A DNA stretch of 64,000 bases from Bolinopsis microptera (GCF_026151205.1 NC_087078.1:10483675-10547674), one strand, 5' to 3'; counted from the stretch's first letter, positions 32,301 to 43,484 are shown. Made by a program: numbers and translations. The notes: generated by a model not told the origin, from the letters alone.

Positions 32301-35209
32301 TGGTGCTGATGAATTCAAGGGAGGTAGCGTTGTTGACTCGCACCTTGATCTTGGTGTTGCTCAGGAGGAATCTCACTAGGATTAGTCCTAGCGGCATGCC
32401 TGAAGAAGATGATTCCCGCACTATATAATGACAACACTATATAATGACAAGCACTTTATAGTGACTTGTCACTATATAGTCTGATCTCATCTCTTGTGCA
32501 CCCTGCGTCCTCTAGGAGGTTGAGCACAGTCTGCCTACTGATAGTATCGAAGGCACTGGACATGTCTAGGCCCATCTTGTGGAAAGACCACTCTCTTTCT
32601 TTTACGATGCTGATCAACATACGGTGACACCATACCAGGTCTCCACAGCTTCTCTTCTGCTTGTAGGCAGCTTGCCGTGGACCTGTGTAAGCGTCTACCT
32701 TTGCTTCAATTCTCCTGAGTGTAATGAGGGATAGCAGCTTACGAGCACAGTTACATAATGTCAGGGGTCTGAGGCTTTTCAGTTCACCAGGAGTCTTGCC
32801 AGGCTTTTGAAGAGGGGTGATGAAACATTCTCCGACAGCGTCAAGGAACAGGTTCTCTTCAAAGTAGGTGTTGATGATTTTGGCGTAATGGACACATAGC
32901 GCACTCCCACCATACTTGAGGAGCTCATTGGGGGTATTGTCAGGTCCATTGGCTTTGCCGTTCTTGAGGCGTTTAGCAGCGGTTTTTACCTCATATTCTG
33001 TGATAGGGCAGTCGAGGGGAGAAGGGGGACCTTCAAACGGATCAAGGGCAGGTTCATCTCCAGTCAGCTGTTCTTCATACCAATCGCGGAGTACTTCAGC
33101 TTTAGCGAGGTCTGTACCAATGGGGTACCCATCCTTATTGTGGACAACTATAGGCTTTGTCTCTTTGGTCTTAGCTAAGGATCTCACAGCTTCGAACATT
33201 TGACGCGTGTTGTCAGTTGATGAAATTTCTTCAGCTAACTGGTCAGCCTTAGCACACTCTAGCTCCTTCAGTCTCTTTTTGATGTCTTTACCGAGCTTAT
33301 TTCTCCGTCCTCGCAGTACAGAGCTATCACAGGGCTTGTTGGTGCTTGCCAGGGCGAGGCGTATATCGTGTCGTTCTGCGACTAGGGCAACAACAGTAGG
33401 GTCATTAGAGAAGAAGCACTTATTCTTAGCCTTCCTGTAGCCTAGGGTCTCAGCAGCTGACTTATGAACTTCACCCAGTACTACTGCAAAGTCCTTGTTG
33501 GGATCACCTGAGGGTATTACAGTAGAAAGTCTACTAGCAATGTCATGTTCATACATTCGTTTACAATCGGGGTCTGATGTGAGCCTGCGAGTGTCAAACA
33601 TTTTAGGACGTTTAGGAGCTTTAGCGTAGAACAGGGGGCGTTTAGACAATTCAATCGTACATATTACAAGCCTATGGTCAGAACTAAACACCATACCGTT
33701 GTGCGACCTAGCATCTCTGAGCAGACATTTACTTCTTCTTTTACAAAGAATATAATCTATCTGAGTAAACACTTTACGCTTTTTACCAGACTGACCTTTG
33801 ACATTAACCAAACCCTCGTAAGTGGTCCGATGACTCGCACGGTGAAGGAAAGCAGTATTAGCAGCAAACAAGTCGTTTCTACACATGAAGTTGAGAAGGT
33901 AGTGACCGTTGTGATTCCTTTTACCCATACCGTGCCTGCCGACATAATCTGACACACCATTTACATAGTCTGAGTCATCAAGCTTACCCAGCCTACCGTT
34001 GAAATCTCCCATCACAAACAACTCGTGTCTTGAAGGAACGACAATAGCTGAACTGACTTGCTTGTACAATTTCCTGACAATTTCTGGTCTGAGTTCTGAT
34101 TTGGTGTTGGTTGGGCAGTACACATTGACGGCTCTAAACATGACGGGTTCACCGTGCTTTACAGGCAATCTAAAATCTATCCACGCAACACGGTCACTAA
34201 CACGATGATATTGAACAATGTACGGTACTAGCCGCTTTGATACCACAAACCCCAGTCCTGCATAACAGGCATCCTTTTGTTCAATGATAATCAACTTATT
34301 GCCACAGGGTAACATTGCTTCAGATGGCTGAGTGATCTTAGTTTCTTGAAGGGCTATAACGTCTAATTTATATTGAGTACAGTCACGTCCTAATATATGT
34401 TGGTCTACTTCTTTGCTCAGCCCACGAACATTGAATGTTGCAAGGGCTAGAATGAGTGAGAGAGGGATCAACTTAGGGACGATGAGTAGAGGGTTAGATG
34501 CTGCAGCAGGGGTAATCTGTGTCTCCCTGCTTCTGCTGATGTGCCTGACGTCATCACTGGTCATTCCACCTAAAACAGTAACCTAAACGGTATAGTAACC
34601 TAACCTAACTAACCCCTTCAGAAGAAGGAGGTGGAAACTAAAATAACAAAGCTAGGAGAAGACTCAGACAGTGTAACTGAGGAAGGGGAGGCGGTGTGTT
34701 CTCAGAGCAGTACTCATACTATAGATCTCAATGAGGCTCCCATCACTGCTACTGTTCTTAGCATATTCGGTAACTAATTGGTGGATATATCAAGTTTAAT
34801 TCAAGTTAACATTTTAAGTGTAATTTAGGTTTTATTTAATATACAGTCAGTTAGTCTGTGGTTCATTTCTGTGAGACTTGAAATTTAACAGTTGTTTTCA
34901 GTCATCAGTCAGCCCATCAAATATTAATTACACAGCATGTTCCACCGGTTTTTACAACTAAACCTATCGACTGGCTGACCAAATGACTGATGACTGATAA
35001 TGTGTTATAGCTTTATAGGGACCGACAGAATTGCTAGGCCACCAAAATCCACATTTATGTAAAATATTCAGTGTTCACCTGAGTTGAGTTGAGTACACTT
35101 ACCTTTAAACCCCTCAGATGCCGAAGAGAGTGGTCCCAGTAGTAGCGGTAGTGTTTGTAGTGCGGGGAGTGATGATGGTGAACAACCTGGCCCCAGCTCC
35201 AGAATGTAG
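29396..35209 (+). CDS. PCLAF: PCLAF (PCNA-associated factor, p15PAF) orthologue
   Basis: PCLAF binds PCNA through a PIP box and acts in replication-fork and translesion regulation in the nucleus. Exons: 29,396-29,429, 29,920-30,101, 34,622-34,769 and 35,118-35,209; introns are GT-AG and all joins keep frame, giving 151 residues. The first residues are MVRTMAGGQRKAVAAKAPRK; vertebrate PCLAF also begins MVRTK and has VVAARAPRK, with the ubiquitin-acceptor lysines in this area. A serine/basic linker follows, then the PIP box PKWQKGITCFF at the end of exon 2 (Q-x-x-I-x-x-F-F), matching the vertebrate PKWQKGIGEFF. The C-terminal exons are acidic/serine-rich and not conserved. If the exon-3 donor at 34,770 is not used, the frame stops at 34,775-34,777. 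Intron 2 (4.5 kb) holds a fold-back element and an antisense retrotransposon. The gene core is secure; the last exon less so. Confidence 0.85.
30181..30916. mobile_element. Near-perfect fold-back element flanked by TTAA
   Basis: A 736-bp inverted repeat in PCLAF intron 2. It starts TTAAGGGGGCC at 30,181 and ends GGCCCCCTTAA at 30,916. The arms are about 357 bp each, meet at a loop of about 10 nt (30,538-30,547), and are almost identical over their length, differing mainly in the G/C run near the ends (an 18-C run at the right). No coding capacity. The TTAA ends recall piggyBac-type target sites, but no piggyBac terminal motif was verified. In RNA it would fold into a long double-stranded hairpin. 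Confidence 0.8.
31996..32110. repeat. CACTATATAATGACA motif cluster A
   Basis: Four direct copies and one inverted copy of CACTATATA[A/G]TGACA, plus a variant (CACTTTATAATGACA), in about 115 bp. The block interrupts the reverse transcriptase just upstream of its catalytic YSDD box. Looks like a small palindromic element or nested insertions of one. Confidence 0.6.
32419..32480. repeat. CACTATATAATGACA motif cluster B
   Basis: Two direct copies of CACTATATAATGACA, the variant CACTTTATAGTGAC, and an inverted terminal copy (GTCACTATATAGT) in about 62 bp. It separates the RT segment ending DAGCTRDEIR from the one continuing VRFLLSNTKI, so the same motif family broke the ORF twice. Confidence 0.6.
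34900..34998. repeat. Short inverted repeat in PCLAF intron 3
   Basis: CAGTCATCAGTCAG near 34,900 and its complement-like copy CTGACCAAATGACTGATGACTG near 34,975-34,998 bracket about 70 bp. Small MITE-like or fold-back structure; no coding capacity. Confidence 0.4.
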
Positions 35210-36504
35210 CTACAAGGCTATACGACTTGTGTGGGGTGTCGTGGCTACATGCTATATGGTTGCTTTCGGGTTGAAACACATGATTTCGGATCCTTGACAT
35301 CGTTATGTACGGAACGGAATTCTATTAAAATATTTACCTGAATTGTGACATTTTTGACTAACTTATTACCGTACTCTATGAAATTATTCGGTTTGATATG
35401 GAAACTAACTCCTATTTTCTTATCGATCATTACTTTATAAAGTTATAATCGACATTAGAATCATTGAATTTTTCATAACTGACAGAACGTTGTCCCGTTG
35501 AATATATCAAACCACAAATCTACATTTTTAATTAATTTATTAACTAATAAATTACATTTCTATTTACATAATTGTTTTTTGCATCAATCGCTGTTTTTAC
35601 AATTGATTATTTTCTTGAATAACTTACTGATTATAATAACTACCATTTTACTGGTTATTTTTATATTTCTTTTGCGATATTGAATAAAATCTAAGTTTTC
35701 AGAAACCAGTTTTTAGAGTTATTACTTATTAGAGAATAGTGATAGAACCAAGATCTATGTAATTCAAAACTTAACTTATTAGAATTTTGTAGTTGCTAAA
35801 TAAAATAAAACTCCTTATATTACTAGTGATTGATATTTTAATTGAGTAATACTCAGATTAATTGTCAATATCCTATTACAAGTTAATCAATAGTGTTTAC
35901 AAAGTAAATTATAAACCCTTTTTTGATTTGAATAAAGTTATACAATATTCTAATTTAACTGCTATTTATTTGCCTTCCCGAGATTGGTATATCTCGATAC
36001 TTCTTTAAGCATGGTATAAATAGACTATATATACGAAGGAATAGCTAGCAATTAGCTCACAAAGTGATGTTTCGATATGGTGAAGATATTGTGCGTTGTT
36101 CTTCGCAGAATGACTGTAACCAATCAGCGAATTTGTTTGTTCGAGTTTCCAATATGCTAAGACTTTTTAAATCAAATTAGCTTCCTTTTTTACAATTAAA
36201 TATTTCGTTATTCAATTGAACCAGTAAACTTACAGTTATTTCATACAAAAAGAGTATTACTCTGGTGTTTATCTGTGTTTTAAAGTGTTTGATCCTAGAT
36301 TCCGGGATATACACGGATCACTAAATCTTGCTAATCCGTATTTTATGTTATTTTGTAAAAACTTAAACTAATGAACTGTATTGTTAATCATATTCAACTA
36401 TCCATTCAATGTTGGTATGAATATCTTGAAAAGTAACTTGAAAAGTAACTTGAAAAGTAACTTGAAAAGTGTGTTATTCAACCCTGACAATCTCAGCTGT
36501 AGCA
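35210..36504. other. Spacer upstream of the Ran fusion gene
   Basis: About 1.3 kb of very AT-rich DNA without recognisable genes. Near its end, AACTTGAAAAGT repeats four times in tandem (about 36,430-36,472). A pyrimidine-AG acceptor-like CTGACAATCTCAG ends at about 36,495, 10 bp before the start codon, which could mark a spliced 5' UTR or leader. Confidence 0.5.
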
Positions 36505-39500
36505 ATGGCCGATAATCTAGCAGCGAACTTGGCCAAGTTCAATGTCAAGGACGACAGGATTGTCTCATTCGAGGGGCAGGGCCTCAAACTAGACAATGCA
36601 CAGCTTGGTATGTACAGTGCAGTTTTTCAAAGCTTGTTAAAACTCAAACTTCTGATAAAAATCATAACTAACAACCAAAAATGTAACATTTCATTTTTGT
36701 TACAAACGTAACAGATGTAAATTTTACAGCTGAAGATATAGTGAGAGCAATAGAGACATGTGCCAGTATGGAGATCCTGAATCTAGCTGGTAACACTCTC
36801 GGTGTTGAAGCCGCACAGGAGATAGCTAATGCTTTACAAAGCAGACCTACATTCAAGGTAGGAACATTTCCTGCTTCTTTTCAGCATATTTATTTTAAAA
36901 CAGTACAGAACATCATAATAATATTCTTTAACCGAATTTAACGTGTTACCAAGAACACCGGAACCCTGCTTACTCCCTCCCCCAACCCTGCTAACCCTGC
37001 TAACCCCCTCTTTCAGTTTGCCCTGTGGAAGGACATGTTCACAGGTAGACTCCGCTCAGAGATCCCCGCAGTCCTGCGCTCCCTCTCGAGCGCCATGATA
37101 ATAGCTAACACACAGCTAGTAGAGCTGGATCTGTCTGATAACGCGTTCGGTCCTGACGGTGCGGAAGCGATCAGAGGGTTGTTGACTAGCCCTGTAGCGT
37201 ACACTATACAAACGCTGAAGTTCCAGAATAACGGACTGGGTGGTGGTGGCGTGGTTAGTTGTTAATGTTTAATTTTTGGGTAATTGTGGATCTTAGAGCT
37301 GTGTCGATGGTTAGTTTTGATAGTTGATGAAAAAAAGAGACAGTATTTGTGTGTTAAAAATGTCTAATTTAATATTTACTCGACATATTTTTTAGATAAT
37401 AGCGGATTGTCTGACAGCAAACCATGCTCGAGCAAAGAAAGCGGGTAAATCACTTGATCTGAGAACGTTTATCGCTGGTCGAAACAGACTTGAGAATCCT
37501 GGTGCTAAAGCGCTGGGAGCCGCTTTCTCGGTGAGTCGGCACTTACCTTTTTAGTAGCTTGTTATTACAATTAACAGCACTTTAGTTCTCTCTTTCATAG
37601 CTTACTAGTACAATAAACTGGCAGTGTTTAATATCTCTATTTAGCTTGTCAGTACAACAAGCTGACTATATTGACTCCGTCACTCCTCACACTAAAAGTC
37701 GGTTGACACAGCTTCAACCCCAGAAACAATACCTATCGTCACAGCTGTGCTGTGTCAATATCTCTCTTAGTACAACTAACTGACAGAAGCATCTTCACCC
37801 CTAAAATAAGCTAGTATTAATAAATAATTAATTAACTAATTAATGTCATTAAAACCCTCATCCCTCAGTTGCTAGGTACATTGGAACAGATTGAAGTTAT
37901 CCAGAACGGTATACAGTATGAGGGTATTGCAGCTCTAGCAGACTGTATCAAACACAGCCCAAATCTTAAGATTCTCAATCTAAACGACAATATTATGACG
38001 CCTAGAGGAGCTATTGCCATTGCTGAGGTACTGTTACAATTAACTGATCATTTTCCTTTCATTGATCTTTGTTCAATATTACCAGCCCCCTGGACGTTTG
38101 GTTTTGTATTGCCGAACTTTACAATCCCATCTTAACTCCTCAAACAATTCTTCTATTTCAGGCCCTTCCCTCAGCAACGATGCTGGAGGTTCTAAACATT
38201 GGTGATTGTCTTGTGAAGAGTAAAGGAGCTCTTGCAGTTGCTGAAAATATAAAGGGTCTCACTAAATTGAAGGTGCCCATTTTCTGTTCCGGTTTAAATG
38301 TTGTGTGTATGGAGCGCGCTGCGACACAAACTGATGACAAGATTTAATTTTGAATGGCGTTTCGCGCTTTACGCCTGTTTTTGTTGCTTGGCTGTAAGAA
38401 TTCATGTGATGTGCCCGCCCAAAAACGTGGGCCGGCCCCGTATAACATTTACATTTGAAACCAAGCCTATCTAATCTGCCCAATAATGTGCGTGCAGCAT
38501 TCATCCTGTAATCTGGATTCTTGGCAAAACTATAGAATTGGCAAGTCATCCGACATTTCTGACGAGGGAAAGAATAAGCGGCTAGCCAATTATTACATTT
38601 AATTATTAATTAAATGAGATAAACGAGTTTAAGTGTTTAAAACATTCTTTGATGTGAGTACGCTGCTTGAGTCATCCTAATGTGCATTGCGTTCACTTTT
38701 TAAGCTATGTGTTATACCGTGACAGTAGAAAGAAGTACTTACTGGCATTTAGCCAGAAAAAGTCAAATAGATCCGAAATCAAATTGTAAGACATAACTAA
38801 ATTTCAGGAACTGATACTCAGCTACAACGAAATACAGTCAGATGGTGGCGAAGCTATCGCCAAAGCCTGCGCAAAACTAGGGGCTCTTACAACATTAGAT
38901 CTTGATGGGAACCACTTTGGAGATGACGGCAAGACGAAAGTTTCCGACGCTTTAGGAGTCGCTAAACTTTCTCTGCTGAAGCCAGGTATTGGATTGTTTA
39001 TGTCATTATAGTTGTTTATAGACAGAATGTACGATGAACGTGGCCCATCTTTACATCTCCAGAAGTAGCAGTTCATTCTAATTGTTATACTTGACATTGA
39101 AACTTAACGAACTTGTACACCAGGTCTCGATAACGATGAAGGAATACCCTCTGACGATGAAGGAGAAGCAGAGGAAGGAGAGAAAGAAGAAGAGAAGGAA
39201 GAAAAACAAGACTCTCCAGAAAAAGCCAAAGCAGCTCCTGCTCCGTTTGTATTCGGAGCCCCTGCACCAAAATTAGTTGGACCTGACGATCCGAACAAAA
39301 CATTTGGATTCGGGGCTCCGGCCGGGGCTGACTTCTCGTTTGGAAACGTGGGTGGAACTAATATCTTCGCTAAAAAGGACGAAGGTATGTTGATAAATAC
39401 TTCATCAACTTCAGCTGATCTATAATTAAATTATTCTCCGCAAACTGTTCAAAGACTTAAAGTTTAGATATATGTATATTAGAAGTCAGTAGATATTAGG

Positions 39501-42500
39501 TAAGTTGTAGACGAAGAGATCAAACCTTCATCACCTATATTTCAGCTGATCACTCGTTCAAGGGGGTTGGTACAGCGCTCTTCTCAGCCCCTGGGACCGA
39601 TGGCAATCCTGAAGGGGAACAGGATGTACACTTTGAGGCACTTGTTCATCTGGAGAAAGTAGAGGTGAAGACAGGAGATGAGGATGATGAAGAACTGTAC
39701 AAACATCGGGCCAAGCTGTTCAGGTGTTTTACTTTAGTCCCTTTAAACTAGGAATAATGTCTTGTGTAACATCCGGACATGGTTATTGGGCGTATATAGA
39801 TTATAAATTGATGATAATTTTTGACAAGGTATGTGACTTTTCGACACAATACGAAGTTAAGATACTCTAAAGAACTGACTGTTTATATCTCCAGGTTTGA
39901 CAAGGACGTTGGAGCATGGAAAGAGCGTGGTGTTGGAGACATCAGGGTACTCCAAAACAAGTTCACTAAGAAATCCCGGCTTCTCATGAGACGAGACATC
40001 ATCCTAAAGATCTGCTGCAACCACCTCATCACCAAACAAACAGAGATGAAACCCAATGCTGGCAGCAACAAATCCCTCGTGTGGTTCACCAGTTCAGATT
40101 ATTCGGAAGGAGAACCAAAACCTGAGCAGCTGGCAGTCAGATTCAAAACCCCTGCCATCTGCGCAGAGTTTCTGGAAGCATTCACCAAAGCGAAAGAGGA
40201 GTCCCCCGAGCCGGGTTCCACTCCCACAAAGAAACCAGAACCTGCAGCCGCACCAAAACCTGCTGCACCGAAACCCGCCGAACCTGCAACACCTGCACCC
40301 TTCTCCTTTGCCTCACTGGCCGCTAATGCTGAGAAAGCTGCATTTGCCGCCAAAACCTCTCCCCAAAAGACTCCAGTGAAAGTGGGTGACGGTGACGCGT
40401 ACAGAGAGGAGGCATATGAGCCAGACGTGCAGTTCGACCCCATTGTGAAGTTGGATAAGGTGGAGACTAACACAGGAACGGAGAACGAGGAGACCAAGTT
40501 CACGCACCGCTGTAAACTGTACAGGTTTGTACTAGCTGTCAAATTGTGTTGCACCTTGTGCCAATTTCAATGGTGGCTGACTTGAATAGAGAGAAATTGA
40601 GAAACTGAGAAATTCCTACGCAGAACATTATGCATATGTATTCTTGTGTAAAATTGTATTGATCCCGTTTGATGCGACAAGGAAAAATGCTCTTACCAGG
40701 AAAGGAATTTAATTGCAACCATGCGATTTTACATTATATGCATATAATGATATGCCTGTTTTATTTAGCATAGTTTCCATTTCCCGAATTCTTAATAAAT
40801 TTTCCTTGTAGGTTTGACAAAGATGTTGGCGCCTGGAAGGAGAGGGGTCTGGGTGACATATCAGTATTGTGGAACAAGAAAGAGGGAAAAGGCAGGGTTC
40901 TTATGAGACGAGAGCAGATCCTAAAGTTGTGTTGCAATCACCTGATTACTCCGGAGATGGAAATGAAACCTCACCAAGGTTAGGGTTACTTAAACTCTTC
41001 TTGAGAAAATCACAGTTTGCTTCGTGTATTATTACAAGCTTTATTTATTCCGTTGCTTCGTCAATACGTCTAATTGAGTTTTATGCCTCGAAATTTTCCA
41101 GGTAACGACAAGTTTTGGGTGTGGCACACGTTTGCTGACTTCACGGAGGGAGAACCGAGATTTGAGCAGCTCGCAGCAAGGTTCAAAACGGCTGAGGCGG
41201 CCGCTCAGTTCAAGGCTGCTTTTGAGGACTGTCAGAATAACCTCGGAAAGGTGAGATGCGGGAGAGAAACACGAAAATGTTCTAAATCTGCAACCTTTTA
41301 CATGTTATTTACAAATCCTGTAAATTACATAAGTTGTTGTTGTTTTTAAATTGCTCAAATATCAACACACATTCGTCACAGGTGGATTTGTCAGAAGACC
41401 CAGAAGCTAAACAAGCGGAAGAAGCTATCGAGAAAGTGAACCTCTCAGAGCCCGCTGCCGCCCCAGCTAAGGCTGGAGGCATGGCGGCATTTCTCTCAAA
41501 ACAGAAGGATAACTGGACCTGCAACACGTGTGATCTGTCCAATGAGCAGAGTGCTAACAAGTGTATAGCTTGTCAGACCCCGAACCCTGATGCTCCTCCA
41601 GAAGCAGCTGATAACAACACTACAGATTCCGGCACCGGGTCCAAGTTTAATTTTGGAATGCCTAATTCTGCCATAGGAGGTTTCACATTTGGAACCCCAG
41701 CTGCCACAGTTCCTGCAGCAACAGGAGGGTCTGGGTTCAGTTTCGGACCACCGACTTCCGGGTTCTCATTTGGCAACACAGCTGCAGCCGTCCCAGCTCC
41801 AGCAGCAGCTGCTTCTGCCTTTTCCTTTGGTACTCCAGCACCAGCAGCCACTCCAGAGGTTCCTAGCTCTGGGTTTTCATTTGGGACTGCCGCCCCAGCA
41901 TCAGCAGCGCCCACATTCCAATTTGGCTCAGGTGCAGCGCCTACCCCTCCCCCAGTGGATAAAACTCCTGCTAAAGAGGAAGAAAAACCATCTCTATTTG
42001 CTGGGTTCTCATTTGGCACCGTTCCAAAAGCAGACTCTCCCGCTTTAGAAGCAGTACAAACAGTCGGAGCATCAAGTGCAGTGGTAGAAATAACAGTCGA
42101 CTACCCAGAGTTTGTAGCAGAACCTTCTGAAGCAATCTTGGAAAAGATCACCAAACCAGAGAGCGTCGCAGAAGCAGTCGGCTGCTCTGACCCCGGCAAC
42201 GTAGCGTCCTTCGTCGGGAAACTCTCCCAGGTGATGAGCAACAAAACCACCAACACATCCCACCAGATCGTAGATAGTTTGCTCTCGTCCTGCTTTGCTC
42301 AAAACAGTCCCAGTATGTTGACCAACGAGCTTCTCGTCACCATGGGTCTCATCAAAAGCGAAAAGAAGAACTTTAAACCGGAGTCTGACGTAGAGAACAT
42401 GTTGAGATTGATGGCACATGCTGTCGGGCAGGAGTACTTCCCTCCGTCCAGTGCTAAAATTATATCTGCTTTTGTTAAGAAGGACAAGGAAGTGTTAACT

Positions 42501-42548
42501 AATAAAATCAGTGACTGCGCCGATTTGTTCAAATCTTTCCAAATTTGA
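36505..42548 (+). CDS. RanGAP1 with embedded RanBP2-like cassette (LRR, FG, 2x RanBD, ZnF, FG, RanGAP1-C)
   Basis: Exons: 36,505-36,607, 36,730-36,857, 37,017-37,253, 37,396-37,530, 37,869-38,027, 38,162-38,272, 38,808-38,985, 39,124-39,384, 39,546-39,723, 39,895-40,524, 40,812-40,978, 41,102-41,250, 41,382-42,548. All are GT-AG and in frame: 1200 residues. Residues 1-350 are the RanGAP leucine-rich GAP domain, including [10 protein letters not shown] with the conserved family arginine block. About 353-383 is acidic; 385-430 has FG motifs. RanBD1 (about 458-592) and RanBD2 (about 672-806) both contain [15 protein letters not shown]-type cores, the second split by introns. A RanBP2-type zinc finger (WTCNTC..KCIAC) is at 856-876. 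FSFG/FTFG repeats fill 885-1050. Residues 1080-1200 match the RanGAP1 C-terminal domain, with SUMO consensus IKSE (Lys1137) in MGLIKSEKK. Predicted role: Ran-GTP hydrolysis plus Ran-GTP capture at pore-like FG sites. In vertebrates these parts belong to two proteins joined by SUMO. Confidence 0.88.
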
Positions 42549-43484
42549 GACGATACGAGTGATAAAATGTTATTAAAGATTGATTAATTCCGATGGTACA
42601 TAATATATATTTCGATGATTGCAGGTTCATTAATCGACGAGGTAGATTTTGTGGATTTGAATTAATTATTCATTATTTTAAGTAACTAGTAAATACAATT
42701 TTAAAATTTGTTGTTTAACTTTATTGGACAGGAAAGGGCGTATTTATTTTTCTATAGTTTTGGGAATACTGCCGCTTTTCGGCTGATATAGCTCGTTTTA
42801 TTTGCTCATGCTACTTAAGTAGAAATTTTCCAGAATTATGAGACCCGGGAGGAATTTAATTTAAAAGTTGAAATTATCATGACTCTAAAGTTAAAAGTAA
42901 GACGACGTTCTCATTCACTATGACAAAATAATGATATTTTTAATTACATTTCTATCTTATTAAAATTTCGTATTTTATTTCTATTGGTTTAAGTCGCCAC
43001 CAATACATCAACAAGAAACCAAGTTGGAAGGGAAGCTTCAAATCGAGTATATCCACTCAGAATCCAGTTCATTTCACTGATTAGGACGGTTAATTAGGGT
43101 AATGTTAAGGTAATTGCTAATTAATAAGCAAAGTATCTTGATACCACAGACACATTAGTACAGGAGCTCCAACTGCAGCAGGAACTGAGTCATTGGTAGT
43201 AAGCGCACGGTTACCATGACAACAGTATCTAGGAGCCAGTGCTGAGCATTTCCCGGTCTTAACAATTGACGTAAGGACGCTCGGTAAAGTTGCTCTGTTT
43301 ACTTTCCTACTGTAAGCTTGTATCCTGGACTAGGCTTGTAGTTTTGTTGTTGGAGATTGTTTCACAAGTTTGTTTGGAAGGTGACGTAATTAGTGAACGA
43401 GTGCAAGTTTCCAACTCCTGTTTAAAGAGTTTGAGTAGTTATCACCAGCGGTTATAATCAGTAGTTGTGAGGTGGAACCTGGCA
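42549..43484. other. Spacer between the Ran fusion gene and the next gene
   Basis: AT-rich, about 940 bp, no gene recognised. It should hold the Ran-gene 3' UTR and the promoter or 5' UTR of the gene starting at 43,485. Confidence 0.5.

Larger units (their letters stand above)
31172..34564 (-). pseudogene. Endonuclease-reverse transcriptase ORF, broken in two places
   Basis: Three frame blocks read on the minus strand. 34,564-32,456 has an apurinic-type endonuclease (ALATFNVRGL, IALQETKI, VMGDFNGRLG, SSDHRLVICTIEL) and the first RT part (LRPLTLCNCARKLLS, MGLDMSSAFDTI). 32,421-32,116 carries RT motif B (NGGPQGDSVSGLCF). 32,014-31,172 has the catalytic YSDD box (AYSDDIDYLGED near 31,955-31,990) and the C-terminal part with HILRSDERSPAQAALCF. 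Each break coincides with a cluster of CACTATATAATGACA motifs, so the ORF is inactivated by insertion or rearrangement, and the 32,116-32,421 block looks partly scrambled. In an intact element this protein would nick the target and reverse-transcribe the RNA. Clade assignment (RTE-like) is tentative. Confidence 0.8.
31078..34577 (-). mobile_element. Non-LTR retrotransposon (RTE-like, disrupted)
   Basis: A 3.5-kb minus-strand element within PCLAF intron 2, bounded by an identical 26-bp direct repeat beginning GTAACCTAAACGG (31,052-31,077 and 34,578-34,603). It encodes an endonuclease/reverse-transcriptase polyprotein of the type often annotated craniofacial-development-protein-2-like. Related short motifs (AACAGT.ACCTAAAC) surround the left copy, so the direct repeat could be a long target duplication or a pre-existing local repeat. 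Confidence 0.75.

Noticed and set aside
32916-34208. Plus-strand frames of 70-95 codons
   Set aside because: They lie opposite the endonuclease/reverse-transcriptase ORF and are shadows of it.
41573-42019. Antisense 148-codon frame opposite the FG region
   Set aside because: Mirror of the Gly/Phe/Ala/Pro-rich codons of the sense exon, which has strong domain evidence.
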